DNA from: Plantactinospora soyae
GTDB lineage: Bacteria; Actinomycetota; Actinomycetes; Mycobacteriales; Micromonosporaceae
Assembly (NCBI RefSeq): GCF_014874095.1
Contig: NZ_JADBEB010000001.1
Span: 868,001 to 932,000 of the forward strand
Length of the DNA stretch: 64,000 nucleotides
Direction: 5' to 3'
Shown: in pieces, positions 7,888 through 17,602 of the stretch
Position numbering within the stretch: position 1 is the stretch's first letter
Layout: every line of letters starts with the position of its first letter
Position numbers and translations under genes: made by a program
The notes under the pieces: generated by a model
The model's database searches: none
What the model was told of the DNA's origin: nothing
Seen by the model: the letters and a program-made list of their open reading frames with translations, nothing else

Positions 7888-9567
7888 TCAGCCGACGTCC
7901 CAGACGGGTTCCGGCGTCTCGACCACGTCGCCGTCGCCCCGGAAAAGCAGGAAGCGGTCGAACGAACGCGTGAACCACCGGTCGTGGGTGACCGCCAGCA
8001 CCGTCCCCTCGAAGGCCCGCAGGCCGGTCTCCAGGGCCTCGGCCGAGGCCAGGTCCAGGTTGTCGGTAGGTTCGTCGAGCAGCAGCAGGGTCGCCCCGGA
8101 AAGCTCCAGCAGGAGTACCAGGAACCGGGCCTGCTGACCGCCGGACAGCGTCCCGAACCGCTGGTCGCCCTGGCCGGCCAGCTCGTACCGGCTCAGCGAG
8201 GCCATCGCGGCGTGCCGGTCCATTCCGGTCCGGTGCTCGTCGCCCCGCCACAGCACCTCGACCAGCGTCCGGTCCATCAGTTCCGGCCGGTCATGGGTCT
8301 GCGAGAAGTGGCCGGGCCGGACCCGGGCCCCCAACCGGGCCACGCCACCATGCCGGACCGGAGCGAGCGTCGGACCACCGTCCACCGGCGAGTTGCCCGG
8401 ATCGGGATCGGTGCCGCCCCGGGCGAGCAGCCGGAGGAAGTGCGACTTTCCCGTCCCGTTCGCGCCGAGTACGGCCACCCGGTCGCCGTACCAGACCTCC
8501 AGGTCGAACGGGAAGGTGAGGTCCTCCATCTCGACCTGCTCGCAGACGATGGCCCGCTTGCCGGTACGCCCACCGGTCAGCCGCATCCGGATGTCCTGGT
8601 CCTTCGGCGGTACGGGCGGCGGCCCGGCCTCCTCGAACTTGCGCAACCGGGTCTGCGCCGCCTGGTAACGGGAGGCCATGCCGCTGTTGTAGGCCGCCTT
8701 CTGCTTGTACATGAGCATCAGTTCGCGCAGCTTCTGGTGCTCCTCGTCCCACCGTCGGCGCTGCTCCTCCAGCCGATCGTGCCGACTGGACCGGGCCGCG
8801 TGCCAACTGTCGAAGCCGCCGGGATGCACCCAGGCCCCGCCACCCTCCACCGCGACCACCCGGTCCGCGGTCCGGGCCAGCAGCTCACGGTCGTGCGAGA
8901 CGTACAGCACCGACTTCGACGACTCGCGCAGCCGCCCCTCCAGCCACCTCTTGCCCGGTACGTCGAGGAAGTTGTCCGGCTCGTCGAGCAGCAGCACCTC
9001 GTCGGCGCCCTGGAGCAGCAACTCCAGGGCGAACCGCTTCTGCTGCCCGCCGGAGAGGGTGCGTACCGGACGGGTCCGGCTGCGTTCCCAGGGCAGACTC
9101 AGCACGATCGTGGAGACGGTGTCGAAGAGCACCTCGGCGTCGTACCCGCCGGTCTCGCCCCACTCCGCCAGCGCCTCCGCGTACGCCAGTTGGGCCTTGC
9201 CGGCCGCGCTGCTGAACTTGCCGCGTACCTCGGCGGAGTGCAGTGCGACCTCGGCCGCCGCGAGCCGCTTCCCCGCCGCCCGCAGTGCCGGCGGCGACAG
9301 CGACAGTACGAGGTCGTGCAGCGTCGACTCGTCGCCGATCATGCCGATGAACTGCCGCATCACGCCCAGACCGCCGGACCGGGCGATGCCGCCGGTCTGG
9401 CTGGGCAGGTCCCCGGCCACCATCCGGAGCAGGGTGGTCTTGCCGGCGCCGTTCGGCCCGACGAGGGCGATCTTGGCGCCCTCGCCCACCCGGAAGGACA
9501 CCTCGGAAAACAGCTGCCGGCCGTCCGGCAGGGTGTACCCGACTCCGGCGACGTCCACGTATCCCAC
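7888..9567 (-). CDS. ABC-F family ATPase (two ABC domains)
   Basis: 559 residues, soluble, the full length for an ABC-F protein. Domain 1: Walker A GPNGAGKTT (~38-46), arm insert, signature LSGGQQ and Walker B LLLLDEPDNFLD. The linker is rich in Arg/Glu/Gln (~270-320). Domain 2: Walker A GANGTGKSH, signature LSGGQQ and Walker B LLLLDEPTDNLD. ABC-F proteins act on the ribosome (tRNA or E-site control, antibiotic protection) or as housekeeping translation factors and do not transport. The atypical DEPDNFLD and GTGKSH motifs place it outside the common Uup/EttA sequences. No resistance gene is adjacent, so a housekeeping role is as likely as protection. The GTG start has AGGA 7 nt upstream. Confidence 0.9.
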   Translation of the reverse strand: MGYVDVAGVGYTLPDGRQLFSEVSFRVGEGAKIALVGPNGAGKTTLLRMVAGDLPSQTGGIARSGGLGVMRQFIGMIGDESTLHDLVLSLSPPALRAAGKRLAAAEVALHSAEVRGKFSSAAGKAQLAYAEALAEWGETGGYDAEVLFDTVSTIVLSLPWERSRTRPVRTLSGGQQKRFALELLLQGADEVLLLDEPDNFLDVPGKRWLEGRLRESSKSVLYVSHDRELLARTADRVVAVEGGGAWVHPGGFDSWHAARSSRHDRLEEQRRRWDEEHQKLRELMLMYKQKAAYNSGMASRYQAAQTRLRKFEEAGPPPVPPKDQDIRMRLTGGRTGKRAIVCEQVEMEDLTFPFDLEVWYGDRVAVLGANGTGKSHFLRLLARGGTDPDPGNSPVDGGPTLAPVRHGGVARLGARVRPGHFSQTHDRPELMDRTLVEVLWRGDEHRTGMDRHAAMASLSRYELAGQGDQRFGTLSGGQQARFLVLLLELSGATLLLLDEPTDNLDLASAEALETGLRAFEGTVLAVTHDRWFTRSFDRFLLFRGDGDVVETPEPVWDVG

Positions 9568-9682
9568 GCAGGCATCCTGCCCGAACCGCCCCGCTCACCG
9601 ACAGCGAGTTACTGACAGTGACTGGCGGACTCCGGCCGGTCGGACGTCGAGCGGGCCGCCCGGGTCGGCCCGCCGGGCGCCG

Positions 9683-10297
9683 TCACCGGCTGACCCGGAA
9701 CACCCGGTAACCCTTCTGGCTGGCGTGCCGCTCGACCCGCCAGCCGTTCTCGACCAGCCAGCGCTGTAGCGAGTCGCCGCCGAGATGCCGGGCCACCACC
9801 AGCCACGCCACCCCGTCCGGGGCCAGCCTGGGGAGCCAGCGCCGCAGCATGCCGTGCAGTTCCTCCTTGCCGACCCGGATCGGCGGGTTCGACCAGAGTT
9901 GGGCGAAGGTGACGTCGTCCGGTACCGCGTCCGGCGCGTCGACCCGGACCCGGTCGGCGAGACCGAGCCGTTCGGCGTTCTCCACCGTGAGTTCGCGGGC
10001 CCGGGCGTTGACGTCGACCGCCCAGACCTGCGCCGCGGGCGCCCGGGTGGCGAGTACGCAGGCGATCGGCCCGTACCCGCAGCCCAGGTCGAGCAGTGCG
10101 CCCGAGGTCTCCGGCCCGGGCAGTTCGGCCTTGCGCAGAAGTACGGCGGTGCCCGCGTCGAGCCGGTCGGCGGAGAAGACCCCGGTCGACGAGGTCAGCG
10201 CGTAGTCGTGCCCCTCGACGGAGAACGTCACGTCGCGCCGCTGGGCGCCGACTGCGGGATCGATGCTGAAATAGTGGTCGCCGGTCACGCCACGCAT
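9683..10297 (-). CDS. RsmC/RlmG-like class I methyltransferase (MTS domain)
   Basis: 204 residues, corresponding to the single catalytic MTS domain of the RsmC/RlmG family rather than the duplicated enterobacterial form. SAM-binding motif I is LLDLGCGYGPIACVLA, the acidic loop is WAVDVNARA, and the catalytic motif is SNPPIRVGKE, the NPP motif of N2-guanine rRNA methyltransferases. The N-terminus (DHYFSIDPAV, then a Val/Phe-rich strand) also fits this family. It likely methylates rRNA using S-adenosylmethionine, but the site cannot be assigned. ATG start at 10297; it is divergent from the Pro-rich gene. Translational or rRNA maturation use would suit the neighbouring ABC-F. Confidence 0.85.
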   Translation of the reverse strand: MRGVTGDHYFSIDPAVGAQRRDVTFSVEGHDYALTSSTGVFSADRLDAGTAVLLRKAELPGPETSGALLDLGCGYGPIACVLATRAPAAQVWAVDVNARARELTVENAERLGLADRVRVDAPDAVPDDVTFAQLWSNPPIRVGKEELHGMLRRWLPRLAPDGVAWLVVARHLGGDSLQRWLVENGWRVERHASQKGYRVFRVSR

Positions 10298-10424
10298 TCT
10301 CGCCTACCGCGCCCACCGCCTCGACCGGTGGTCAGGCCACCGGCTTCGCCTGCTTGCGCGCCATATGCCCGCTCGTTCACCAACCGTGATTCATCCGCGG
10401 AAGCCGGCTCTCATTTATTTCCGT

Positions 10425-10430
10425 TACCCT
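10425..10430 (+). promoter_or_regulatory. -10 box TACCCT, leaderless Pro-rich gene
   Basis: TACCCT lies 7 nt before the ATG at 10438, following an AT-richer patch (TCATTTATTT) around 10411-10420. Confidence 0.55.
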
Positions 10431-10437
10431 GTGCGAC

Positions 10438-13056
10438 ATGGTTTACGGGCGCGGATCTGGGCCGGGCGGCGAACCGCCACGGTCGCGACGAGATCGCGCC
10501 GATCAGCCTTCGGTCGACCCGGACGAGGCGGCCGGTCCGCCGGCCGGGCGGGCCGGCCGGCGCCGTTCCGATCCCGAGCGGCCGGACGGGCCGCCGGCGG
10601 TCCCGCCATTCGATCCGTCCATCTCGGACCGACGTCCGCCCGGCGCCGGGTACGGTCGCCCGGCCGCCGGCCCCGTCGGCCCGGCCGACGGCCCGGGCCG
10701 GTCGCGGCGGTCGCGGCACGGCGCACCGGAACCCGAGGTCCCCGGCCCGGTCGACGGCTACCCGCCGCTCGGCAGGCCGGGCCGGCCACCACGTCCGGCC
10801 GACAGTGGACGCCACCTGGCCACTCCGGCGGACCGCCCCGAGGCTCCGGGACGGCCCGCTCCGGGCGGCAGGTCGATGCCCCCCGGTCGACCCGTACCCG
10901 GCGGCAGGCCCGCCCCCGACGACCGGCCCGCCCACGGGGGTAGGCCCGGTGCCACCGGCCGGCCCGTTCCGGGCGGCAGGCCGGCTCCCGGCGGTGGGCC
11001 GCCCCCCGGCGCCAGGCCGGCGGGCCCGGGCGGCAGACCGATCCCCGGTGACCGGGCGATCCCGGGCGCCAGACCGGCTCCCGCCGACCGGGCGGCACCG
11101 GCCGGTACGCGTCCGTACTCCGATGGCCGGTCGGCGCCGATCGGCGAGCCGCCCCCCACCGGTGGGCCGAGGCCGCCGACGCGTACCCCTACGGCGGGTT
11201 CGCTTCCGCCCCGGACCGTCGAGCCTCGGGATCGTGCCCCGGGCGGCGGCCGGCGTCGCGCCCAGCCCGATCCGGCGGAACCGGACGGGCCGTTCCGCCC
11301 CGGCCCCGAAGAACCGTGGGCGCCCGGCCGTCGGTCGACGCCGGCACCACGGCAGCGCCGGGCCCCCTCGGCCGACCAGGATCCGCCCCGCCCGGTCCTG
11401 CCCGAGTCGGTCCCGCCGCCGGCCGGACGCCGGCCGGTCGGCCGGACCGGCCCGACATCAGGCGCCGGACCCGCGGAACGCCGCGACGACCGGGGACTAC
11501 CGCCGCGGGCACCGATGGGAAGGACCGCACCACCTCCGCCGGGTTCCGACCCGTCCTCCGGGCGGCGACCGGGTGGACCGGTCCTACCCGACTCCCCGGC
11601 CAGCCGAGCCGGCACCCGGGGTTCCGCCGGAGCGCTCCGGCCGGGTCCGGACTCCGGGCCGGCCCGGGGCCCGGTGCCGTCCCCGCGAACCCGACCGGTC
11701 GGTCCCGGGCCCGAGGGCGGTCCCCGACCCGTCGACGAGCGGGGCAGATCCGGGCGTACCGGTGCCGCACCGCCCGAGCGCCCACCCGGATCACCGGTCG
11801 GACCGCGCTCCGGACCACCCGGCGCCGCACCACTGGACCGGGCACCCGGATCACCGGTCGGACCGCGCTCCGGACCACCCGGCGCCGCACCACTGGACCG
11901 GGCACCCGGATCACCCGTCGGACCGCGCTCCGGACCACCCAACGCCGCCCGCTCCGGACCACCCGGCGGTACCCGGTCCGGGCCGCCGCCCAGCCCCCGC
12001 TCGGGACCGCCCGGCGCTCCGCCGCTGGACCGGGCAGCGGGATCACCGGTCGGACCGCGCTCCGGACCACCCAACGCCGCCCGCTCCGGACCACCCGGTG
12101 GCGCCCGGCCCGGGTCGGCGCCGGGCGGACGCTCCGCGCCACCGGCCGCACCACGGTCGCAGCCCCCGGCCCGCCCTGGAGGCCCGGATCGCGCGCCCGC
12201 GCCGGCAGCGACGCCCGCGCCGGCCGCCAAGACGGCCACCACGCCGACCAAACCGGCCGAGGCACCCTCGACCGCACTCGTGCCGGTCGGCGGCGCCAGA
12301 GGGGCGCTACGGACCTCCAAACGGACCTGGCAGTGGGTCGTCGGCTCGCTCGGCGTACTGGTGCTGCTCGGAATCTGCGGACTGAGTTCCTACTTCTTCG
12401 TCAACGACGAGCCGTACGGCCGGGACGCCCGTACCGCCGACAGCACGCCCCCGCCGGGCGCCCTGAACCGGGACATCAGCTCTCGGGCCGCCGATCCGAC
12501 ACCGCTCACCGTCAAAGAGGTGTTCCCCGGCAAGGAAATCGTGATCGCCGCCGAGGAGTCGAAGTACGAGCTGCTCAAGACGCAGGCGTCGGAGGACTGC
12601 GAACTGGTCGCCGACGGCGAGCTCGGCGCCCTCCTGGTCGATCTCGGTTGCAGCCAGTTCGTCCGAGGCACCGTGCGCTCACCCACCGGCGCCTACGTGG
12701 CGACGGCCGGCATCGTCAACCTGACGGACGCGGCCGGGGCGACGTCGGCACGCGAGAAGATCCAGCCGATCGTGACCGGTGAGAAGGGACGTTTCCTGGG
12801 CCTGGCCGCCGGTCGGGGCACCGAGGCCGTCGCCCGGGAGTCGGCCCAGGCCGGCTGGCACGAGCGCGGACACTTCCTGATCTACTGTGTCGTGGCGAAG
12901 ACCAACGGCACGACCATCGGCGAGGAGGACGTCTTCGCCCGGCAGGTCCTCACCGACATGATCGAGGCCTACCTGCGGGGCAAGGTCCTGGAGCAGCGCG
13001 CCACCGCCGCGGTCGACCCGTCCGGGTCGGCCGGCCCCGACCAGCCCCCGAACTAG
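10438..13056 (+). CDS. Large Pro/Gly/Arg-rich single-pass membrane protein
   Basis: 872 residues. Residues ~1-625 are disordered and dominated by Pro, Gly, Arg and Ser, including exact 20-residue tandem units (PPGAAPLDRAPGSPVGPRSG type) around 440-510. A single transmembrane helix at ~633-655 (VVGSLGVLVLLGICGLSSYFF) follows a Lys/Arg-Trp stretch, so the disordered part should be cytoplasmic and the last ~215 residues outside. The outer domain looks folded (KEVFPGKEIVI, CELVADGELGALLVDLGCSQFVRG, with two Cys that could pair) but I do not recognise it. Actinobacteria have many such Pro-rich membrane proteins with unknown jobs near the septum or envelope. ATG start, leaderless pattern. It is convergent with truA. 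Confidence 0.85.
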   Translation: MVYGRGSGPGGEPPRSRRDRADQPSVDPDEAAGPPAGRAGRRRSDPERPDGPPAVPPFDPSISDRRPPGAGYGRPAAGPVGPADGPGRSRRSRHGAPEPEVPGPVDGYPPLGRPGRPPRPADSGRHLATPADRPEAPGRPAPGGRSMPPGRPVPGGRPAPDDRPAHGGRPGATGRPVPGGRPAPGGGPPPGARPAGPGGRPIPGDRAIPGARPAPADRAAPAGTRPYSDGRSAPIGEPPPTGGPRPPTRTPTAGSLPPRTVEPRDRAPGGGRRRAQPDPAEPDGPFRPGPEEPWAPGRRSTPAPRQRRAPSADQDPPRPVLPESVPPPAGRRPVGRTGPTSGAGPAERRDDRGLPPRAPMGRTAPPPPGSDPSSGRRPGGPVLPDSPASRAGTRGSAGALRPGPDSGPARGPVPSPRTRPVGPGPEGGPRPVDERGRSGRTGAAPPERPPGSPVGPRSGPPGAAPLDRAPGSPVGPRSGPPGAAPLDRAPGSPVGPRSGPPNAARSGPPGGTRSGPPPSPRSGPPGAPPLDRAAGSPVGPRSGPPNAARSGPPGGARPGSAPGGRSAPPAAPRSQPPARPGGPDRAPAPAATPAPAAKTATTPTKPAEAPSTALVPVGGARGALRTSKRTWQWVVGSLGVLVLLGICGLSSYFFVNDEPYGRDARTADSTPPPGALNRDISSRAADPTPLTVKEVFPGKEIVIAAEESKYELLKTQASEDCELVADGELGALLVDLGCSQFVRGTVRSPTGAYVATAGIVNLTDAAGATSAREKIQPIVTGEKGRFLGLAAGRGTEAVARESAQAGWHERGHFLIYCVVAKTNGTTIGEEDVFARQVLTDMIEAYLRGKVLEQRATAAVDPSGSAGPDQPPN
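11761..12100 (+). repeat. 60-bp tandem repeat array, three tight copies plus degenerate copies
   Basis: Units at 11761, 11821 and 11881 share at least 45 of 60 positions in register; the second and third differ by one base. Shorter, shuffled pieces (GGACCACCCAACGCCGCCCG) recur at about 11932 and 12063. The period is 20 codons, so the frame is kept. Confidence 0.9.
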
Positions 13057-13092
13057 GAACGGCTCCGGCAGCGGCGGCGGACCCGCGTCGGG

Positions 13093-13959
13093 TCAGGACG
13101 ACGCCGGCAGGCGCAGTCGACGGGTCTGCACCGCCCGGCTCGCGTACTCGACCGGGTTCTCGGGGTAGCCGACCGCGACCAGGGCGAGCCCGTGCGGCGG
13201 CGCCACGGTCACCTCGCTGGCCCGCTCCCGACGCCCGAGCAGGCCACCCGGCCAGTCGACCGGACGCCGCCCGTCACCGGCCACCAGCATCGCCCCGACC
13301 AAGCTCCGCACCATCGACTGGCAGAACGCGTCGGCCTGCACGGTGGCGACCAGTACGCCGTCCGGGTCCCGCCGCCAGTCCAGCCGGGTCAGTGCGCGCA
13401 CCGTCGTCGCGTGCTCCTTGCGCCGGCAGTACGCCGCGAAGTCGTGCTCGCCGACCAGTCCCGCCGCCGCGTGGTTCAACGCCCCCAGATCCAGCGGGCG
13501 GGGCCAGGCGAGCACCTCGTGCCGGCGCAGCGGCTCGGCGCCGTACGGCGCGTCGGTGACCCGGTACTCGTACCGTCGGAAGGTCGCGGAGAACCGTGCG
13601 TCGAACTCGGCCGGCACCTCGGTGACGGCGCGTACCCGGACATCGGGCGGCAGCACTCCGGCGAGCCTGCGCAGCAGCGTTCCCGACCACCGCCGCCAGA
13701 GGGCGGACGGCAGGTCGACGTGACAGACCTGCCCGGTGGCGTGCACCCCGGCGTCCGTACGCCCCGCCACGGTCAACCCCGTCGCCCGACCCGCTCCGAC
13801 GATCATCCCGAGCGCCTCGGTCAGCACTCCCGCGACGGTACGTCGACCGGGCTGGGCGGCCCAGCCGGAGAAGTCCGCGCCGGCGTAGGCGACGTCCAGC
13901 CGTACTCGGGTGTTCCCGTCCGCCTCGTCCTCGACCACCACCTGCTGCTCCACGACCAC
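13093..13959 (-). CDS. truA: tRNA pseudouridine(38-40) synthase TruA
   Basis: 288 residues. Converts uridines 38-40 in the tRNA anticodon arm to pseudouridine in the cytosol. The catalytic Asp lies in GRTDAGVHATGQV; VRLDVAYAGADFSGWAAQP is the N-terminal strand, and RYEYRV and FCQSMVRSLVGAML match TruA motifs II and III. The GTG start at 13959 is followed by a short Val/Glu-rich head, and an in-frame GTG a few codons later is equally possible. It stands at the end of the alpha-operon cluster, the common actinobacterial place for truA, but a strong hairpin after rplQ separates it, so it may have its own promoter or depend on readthrough. Confidence 0.95.
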   Translation of the reverse strand: MVVEQQVVVEDEADGNTRVRLDVAYAGADFSGWAAQPGRRTVAGVLTEALGMIVGAGRATGLTVAGRTDAGVHATGQVCHVDLPSALWRRWSGTLLRRLAGVLPPDVRVRAVTEVPAEFDARFSATFRRYEYRVTDAPYGAEPLRRHEVLAWPRPLDLGALNHAAAGLVGEHDFAAYCRRKEHATTVRALTRLDWRRDPDGVLVATVQADAFCQSMVRSLVGAMLVAGDGRRPVDWPGGLLGRRERASEVTVAPPHGLALVAVGYPENPVEYASRAVQTRRLRLPASS

Positions 13960-13989
13960 CTACTGCTCGACGAACGGGGCTGGGAAATG

Positions 13990-14027
13990 CCGTGGCCCGA
14001 CACCCCACGAGGGATGCCGGGCCACGG
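13990..14027 (-). terminator. Terminator of the alpha operon (after rplQ)
   Basis: Perfect 10-bp arms CCGTGGCCCG / CGGGCCACGG, 13 nt after the rplQ stop. The 18-nt loop holds a further CCCC/GGG pairing. Confidence 0.8.
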
Positions 14028-14039
14028 GCGGCTCCGTAC

Positions 14040-14600
14040 TCAGGACTTGCTGTTGTCAGCCTCGTCCGTGTCCTCGCGGGCCGCCGCGGTGTCCCCGGAG
14101 ACCGACTCCGGTGCCTCGGCGTCCTGGTCGGCGCTGGACGAGGCACGCGGGGTCTCCTCGTCCGGGGCGAGCGCCTCGACCTTGTTCTGCTGTGCCGCCT
14201 TGCGCGCGGCGGTCTTCTTCGCCGGGGCCTCCGGCGCGACGACCAGTTCCTCGACCAGCTCGATGATCGCCATCGGCGCGTTGTCGCCCTTGCGCGGGAC
14301 GGTCTTCACGATCCGGGTGTAGCCGCCGTTGCGGTTGGCGAACCGGGGCGCGATCTGGTCGAACAGGTTGAAGACAACGTCCTTGTCCTGTACGACGGTC
14401 AGCACCCGACGGCGGGCCGCCAGGTCGCCACGCTTGGCCTTGGTGATCAGCTGCTCCGCGAGCGGACGCAGCCGCTTGGCCTTCGTGTGGGTCGTGGTGA
14501 TTCGGCCGTGCTGGAACAGCGCGGTGGCCAGGTTGGCCAGGATCAGCCGCTCGTGCGCGGGGCTACCGCCGAGGCGGGAGCCCTTGGTGGGCGTGGGCAT
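14040..14600 (-). CDS. rplQ: 50S ribosomal protein L17
   Basis: 186 residues. The conserved L17 core covers ~1-120 ([68 protein letters not shown]). L17 lies near the exit-tunnel opening of the large subunit. The last ~65 residues are an Ala/Glu/Lys/Asp-rich disordered tail absent from the ~120-residue canonical protein but common in actinobacteria. Last ribosomal gene of the alpha operon, 68 nt after rpoA. Confidence 0.97.
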   Translation of the reverse strand: MPTPTKGSRLGGSPAHERLILANLATALFQHGRITTTHTKAKRLRPLAEQLITKAKRGDLAARRRVLTVVQDKDVVFNLFDQIAPRFANRNGGYTRIVKTVPRKGDNAPMAIIELVEELVVAPEAPAKKTAARKAAQQNKVEALAPDEETPRASSSADQDAEAPESVSGDTAAAREDTDEADNSKS

Positions 14601-14668
14601 TCTTGGTGCTCCTCAATAGTGGGTGGCCGGATCTCCAGTGGGTGGCCGGATCTCCGGCTAGCCCCGGA

Positions 14669-15691
14669 CTAAAGCTGCTCGGTCTCGCGGTAGTCGTCGG
14701 TGTCGTAGTCCGCCTCGCTGAAGGAGTCCACGACGTGCGCCGGGTCGAAGTTGGGCGCCGAGTCCTTCAGGCCCAGCCCCATGCCCGCGAGCTTCATCTT
14801 GACCTCGTCGATCGACTTCTGACCGAAGTTCCGAATGTCGAGCAGATCGGCCTCGGTACGCCCGATGAGCTCGCCAACCGTGTTGATGCCCTCGCGCTTG
14901 AGGCAGTTGTACGACCGGACCGTCAGGTCGAGTTCCTCGATCGGCAGCGCCAGGTCGGCCGCGAGCTGCGCGTCCTGCGGCGACGGGCCGATGTCGATGC
15001 CCTCGGCGCTCTCGTCCAGCTCCCGGGCCAGCCCGAAGAGCTCGACCAGGGTGGAACCGGCGGAGGCGAGCGCGGTACGCGGCCCGATCGACGCCTTGGT
15101 CTCGACGTCGATGATCAGGCGGTCGAAGTCGGTACGCTGCTCGACCCGGGTCGCCTCGACCCGGTACGTCACCTTGAGCACCGGCGAGTAGATCGAGTCG
15201 ACCGGGATGCGACCGATCTCGGCACCGGCCTGCTTGTTCTGCGCCGCGGTGACGTAGCCGCGACCCCGCTCGACGGTCAGCTCCATGTCGAGCCGGCCCT
15301 TGCCGTTCAGGGTGGCGAGCTTCAGGTCGGCGTTGTGCACCGAGACACCGGCCGGCGGCTGGATGTCACCGGCGGTGACGTCGCCGGGGCCCTGCTTGCG
15401 CAGGTACATGCTGACCGGCTCGTCATGGTCGGAGCTGACGCAGAGCTCCTTGACGTTCATGACGAGCTCGACCACGTCCTCCTTGACGCCCGGAATGGTG
15501 GTGAACTCGTGCAGGACGCCGTCGACCTTGATCGACGTGACGGCCGCACCCGGGATCGAGGAGAGCAGGGTACGCCGCAGAGAGTTGCCCAGGGTGTAAC
15601 CGAAACCCGGCTCGAGCGGCTCGATGGTGAACCGGGACCGGGTCTCGCTGATCGACTCCTCGGTGAGGGTCGGCCGCTGGGTGATGAGCAT
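14669..15691 (-). CDS. rpoA: RNA polymerase alpha subunit
   Basis: 340 residues, normal length. The N-terminal dimerisation/assembly domain runs ~1-235 ([31 protein letters not shown] is the signature). The C-terminal domain runs ~250-320, with the helix-hairpin-helix DNA/activator surface ([38 protein letters not shown]). It scaffolds beta and beta' and contacts UP elements and regulators. The acidic tail ([10 protein letters not shown]) is typical of actinobacteria. It sits between rpsD and rplQ as in most bacteria. Confidence 0.98.
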   Translation of the reverse strand: MLITQRPTLTEESISETRSRFTIEPLEPGFGYTLGNSLRRTLLSSIPGAAVTSIKVDGVLHEFTTIPGVKEDVVELVMNVKELCVSSDHDEPVSMYLRKQGPGDVTAGDIQPPAGVSVHNADLKLATLNGKGRLDMELTVERGRGYVTAAQNKQAGAEIGRIPVDSIYSPVLKVTYRVEATRVEQRTDFDRLIIDVETKASIGPRTALASAGSTLVELFGLARELDESAEGIDIGPSPQDAQLAADLALPIEELDLTVRSYNCLKREGINTVGELIGRTEADLLDIRNFGQKSIDEVKMKLAGMGLGLKDSAPNFDPAHVVDSFSEADYDTDDYRETEQL

Positions 15692-15809
15692 GTTGTTTCC
15701 TTTTCGTTCGGGGCACCCGCTATTTGATGCCCAAACTGTTCGGCACCGGAGTGGTCGGCTCCGGCTGGGCGTACCCGGCCGGAACCGACCACCGGCGATG
15801 CCGGGACAA

Positions 15810-16436
15810 CTACTTCGAGTAGAGCTCGACGATCAACTGCTCCTGGACCTGGGTGTCGATGACACCCCGGGCCGGCAGCGAGTGGACCAGCACCTTCATC
15901 TGGCTCGGGATCGCTTCCAGCCAGGCCGGAACACTCTTCGAGCCGGCCTCGGCCTGCGCCACGATGAACGGCGTCATCTCCTTGGACTTGGCCCGGACCT
16001 CGACGATGTCGTGCTCCTTGACCCGGTACGACGGGATGTCGACCTTGCGGCCGTTCACCGTCAGGTGACCGTGCTTGACGAGCTGCCGCGCGTGGTCACG
16101 CGACTTCGCCAGGCCGGACCGGTAGACGACGTTGTCGAGCCGCGACTCGAGGATCTGCAGGAGGATCTCGCCGGTCTTGCCCTTCTTGGCGACGGCCTCC
16201 TCGTAGTACCCGCGGAACTGCTTCTCCAGCACGCCGTACACCCGGCGGGCCTTCTGCTTCTCACGAAGCTGGAGCAGGTACTCGGTCTCCTTGGTACGCC
16301 CACGCCCGTGCTGTCCAGGCGGGAACGGCCGGGACTCGAACGGGCACTTCGGGCCATCGCACTTGCTGCCCTTGAGGAACAGCTTCATCTTCTCCCGACG
16401 GCAACGGCGGCAGTCGGGACCGGTGTAACGAGCCAT
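15810..16436 (-). CDS. rpsD: 30S ribosomal protein S4
   Basis: 208 residues. Primary 16S rRNA binder that nucleates the 30S body. The N-terminal zinc-type motif is present (four Cys: C-x2-C near 10-13, C-x4-C near 26-31), making this the zinc-containing form. The S4/S5-like segment and the S4 RNA-binding domain ([27 protein letters not shown], 96-122) are intact. ATG start with a 16-nt gap after rpsK. Confidence 0.97.
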   Translation of the reverse strand: MARYTGPDCRRCRREKMKLFLKGSKCDGPKCPFESRPFPPGQHGRGRTKETEYLLQLREKQKARRVYGVLEKQFRGYYEEAVAKKGKTGEILLQILESRLDNVVYRSGLAKSRDHARQLVKHGHLTVNGRKVDIPSYRVKEHDIVEVRAKSKEMTPFIVAQAEAGSKSVPAWLEAIPSQMKVLVHSLPARGVIDTQVQEQLIVELYSK

Positions 16437-16452
16437 CTCTGTCTACTACCTC

Positions 16453-16860
16453 TCAGACCCGACGACGCTTCGGCGGACGGCACCCGTTGTGCGGCTGCGG
16501 CGTGACGTCGGCGATCTGGCCGACCTCCAGACCGACGGCCTGCAGCGAACGGATGGCTGTCTCCCGGCCGGAGCCGGGACCCTTGACGAACACGTCGACC
16601 TTGCGCATGCCGTGCTCCATGGCCCGACGCGCGGCGGCCTCGGCGGCCAGCTGCGCGGCGAACGGAGTCGACTTGCGGGAACCCTTGAAGCCAACCTGGC
16701 CTGCGGAGGCCCAGGAGATGACCGCACCCGTCGGGTCCGTGATGGAGACGATGGTGTTGTTGAAGGTGCTCTTGATGTGCGCCTGCCCATGGGCGACGTT
16801 CTTGCGTTCCTTGCGCCGGACCTTCTTGACGGCGGCCCCGGCACGAGCCTTCGGTGGCAT
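16453..16860 (-). CDS. rpsK: 30S ribosomal protein S11
   Basis: 135 residues. Platform protein of the 30S subunit near the mRNA exit. Signature segments [20 protein letters not shown] and the C-terminal [18 protein letters not shown] are intact. The basic N-terminal head ([11 protein letters not shown]) is typical of high-GC Gram-positives. 21 nt after rpsM. Confidence 0.97.
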   Translation of the reverse strand: MPPKARAGAAVKKVRRKERKNVAHGQAHIKSTFNNTIVSITDPTGAVISWASAGQVGFKGSRKSTPFAAQLAAEAAARRAMEHGMRKVDVFVKGPGSGRETAIRSLQAVGLEVGQIADVTPQPHNGCRPPKRRRV

Positions 16861-16881
16861 AAGTCTGTGCGCTCCTAGTTA

Positions 16882-17262
16882 TTACTTCTTGCCGGGCTTC
16901 TTCTTGCCGGCGACGGTCCGCTTCGGGCCCTTCCGGGTCCGCGCGTTGGTACGGGTCCGCTGGCCACGGACAGGCAGTCCCCGGCGGTGCCGGATGCCTG
17001 CGTAGCAGCCGATCTCGACCTTGCGGCGGATGTCAGCGGCGACCTCGCGGCGCAGGTCGCCTTCTACCTTGTAGTTGGCCTCGATGTGGTTCCGGAGCTG
17101 GACCAGCTCCTCGTCCGTGAGGTCCTTGGCGCGCTTGTCCGGAGAGATACCGGTGGCGGCGAGCGTCTCGACCGCCCGGGTCCGTCCGACCCCGAAAATG
17201 TAGGTGAGCGCGATCTCCAGCCGCTTGTCGCGGGGAAGATCGACGCCAGCTAGCCGTGCCAT
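16882..17262 (-). CDS. rpsM: 30S ribosomal protein S13
   Basis: 126 residues. Sits at the head of the 30S subunit and contacts P-site tRNA and the B1 bridges. Begins [26 protein letters not shown]; the H2TH part ([34 protein letters not shown]) and the basic tail ([16 protein letters not shown]) are complete. Confidence 0.97.
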   Translation of the reverse strand: MARLAGVDLPRDKRLEIALTYIFGVGRTRAVETLAATGISPDKRAKDLTDEELVQLRNHIEANYKVEGDLRREVAADIRRKVEIGCYAGIRHRRGLPVRGQRTRTNARTRKGPKRTVAGKKKPGKK

Positions 17263-17488
17263 GTGCGGGCGTACTCCTCATGTTTTCTCACGGAGGTGTG
17301 GACCCGCCCCACCCCGCCTGCCCTGAACCGACGGGCCCCGGCCTCCGACCGGGGGTCAGCCACGACTGCGGGTCACGCTAGGCGATCTTCGCTGCTCGCG
17401 GCTGGGACGAGCTTGTGTTGTTGTACGGATCTGCGACCCGGTTGTCCGACCACTCCGCCGGCCCACGTTCCCGGCCCGCGGTGACGGA
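17263..17488 (-). other. rpmJ-rpsM intergenic spacer
   Basis: 226 nt, unusually long within the cluster. It holds a TAGCGT box at 17378-17383 (minus) without a well-placed -35, and short GC inverted repeats around 17335-17355. A secondary promoter or attenuator for the rpsM-rplQ part is possible but not shown. Confidence 0.3.
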
Positions 17489-17602
17489 TCAGCCCTGGCG
17501 CTGCTTGTGGCGCGGGTCGGTGCAGATCACCATGACCCGGCCGTGCCGGCGGATTACCCGGCACTTGTTGCAGATCCGCTTGACGCTCGGCTTGACCTTC
17601 AC
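17489..17602 (-). CDS. rpmJ: 50S ribosomal protein L36
   Basis: 37 residues from a GTG at 17600-17602 ([19 protein letters not shown]...), too small for many gene finders. AAGG lies upstream at a suitable distance. The zinc ligands C-x2-C...C...H are present ([13 protein letters not shown]), so this is the zinc-containing form. L36 organises 23S domains near the peptidyl-transferase region. Follows infA, as usual in actinobacteria. Confidence 0.95.
   Translation of the reverse strand: MKVKPSVKRICNKCRVIRRHGRVMVICTDPRHKQRQG

Noticed and set aside
7141-9615. 824-codon plus-strand frame across the UPF0104 and ABC-F genes
   Set aside because: Gln/Arg/Pro/Gly-rich antisense shadow covering two real genes.
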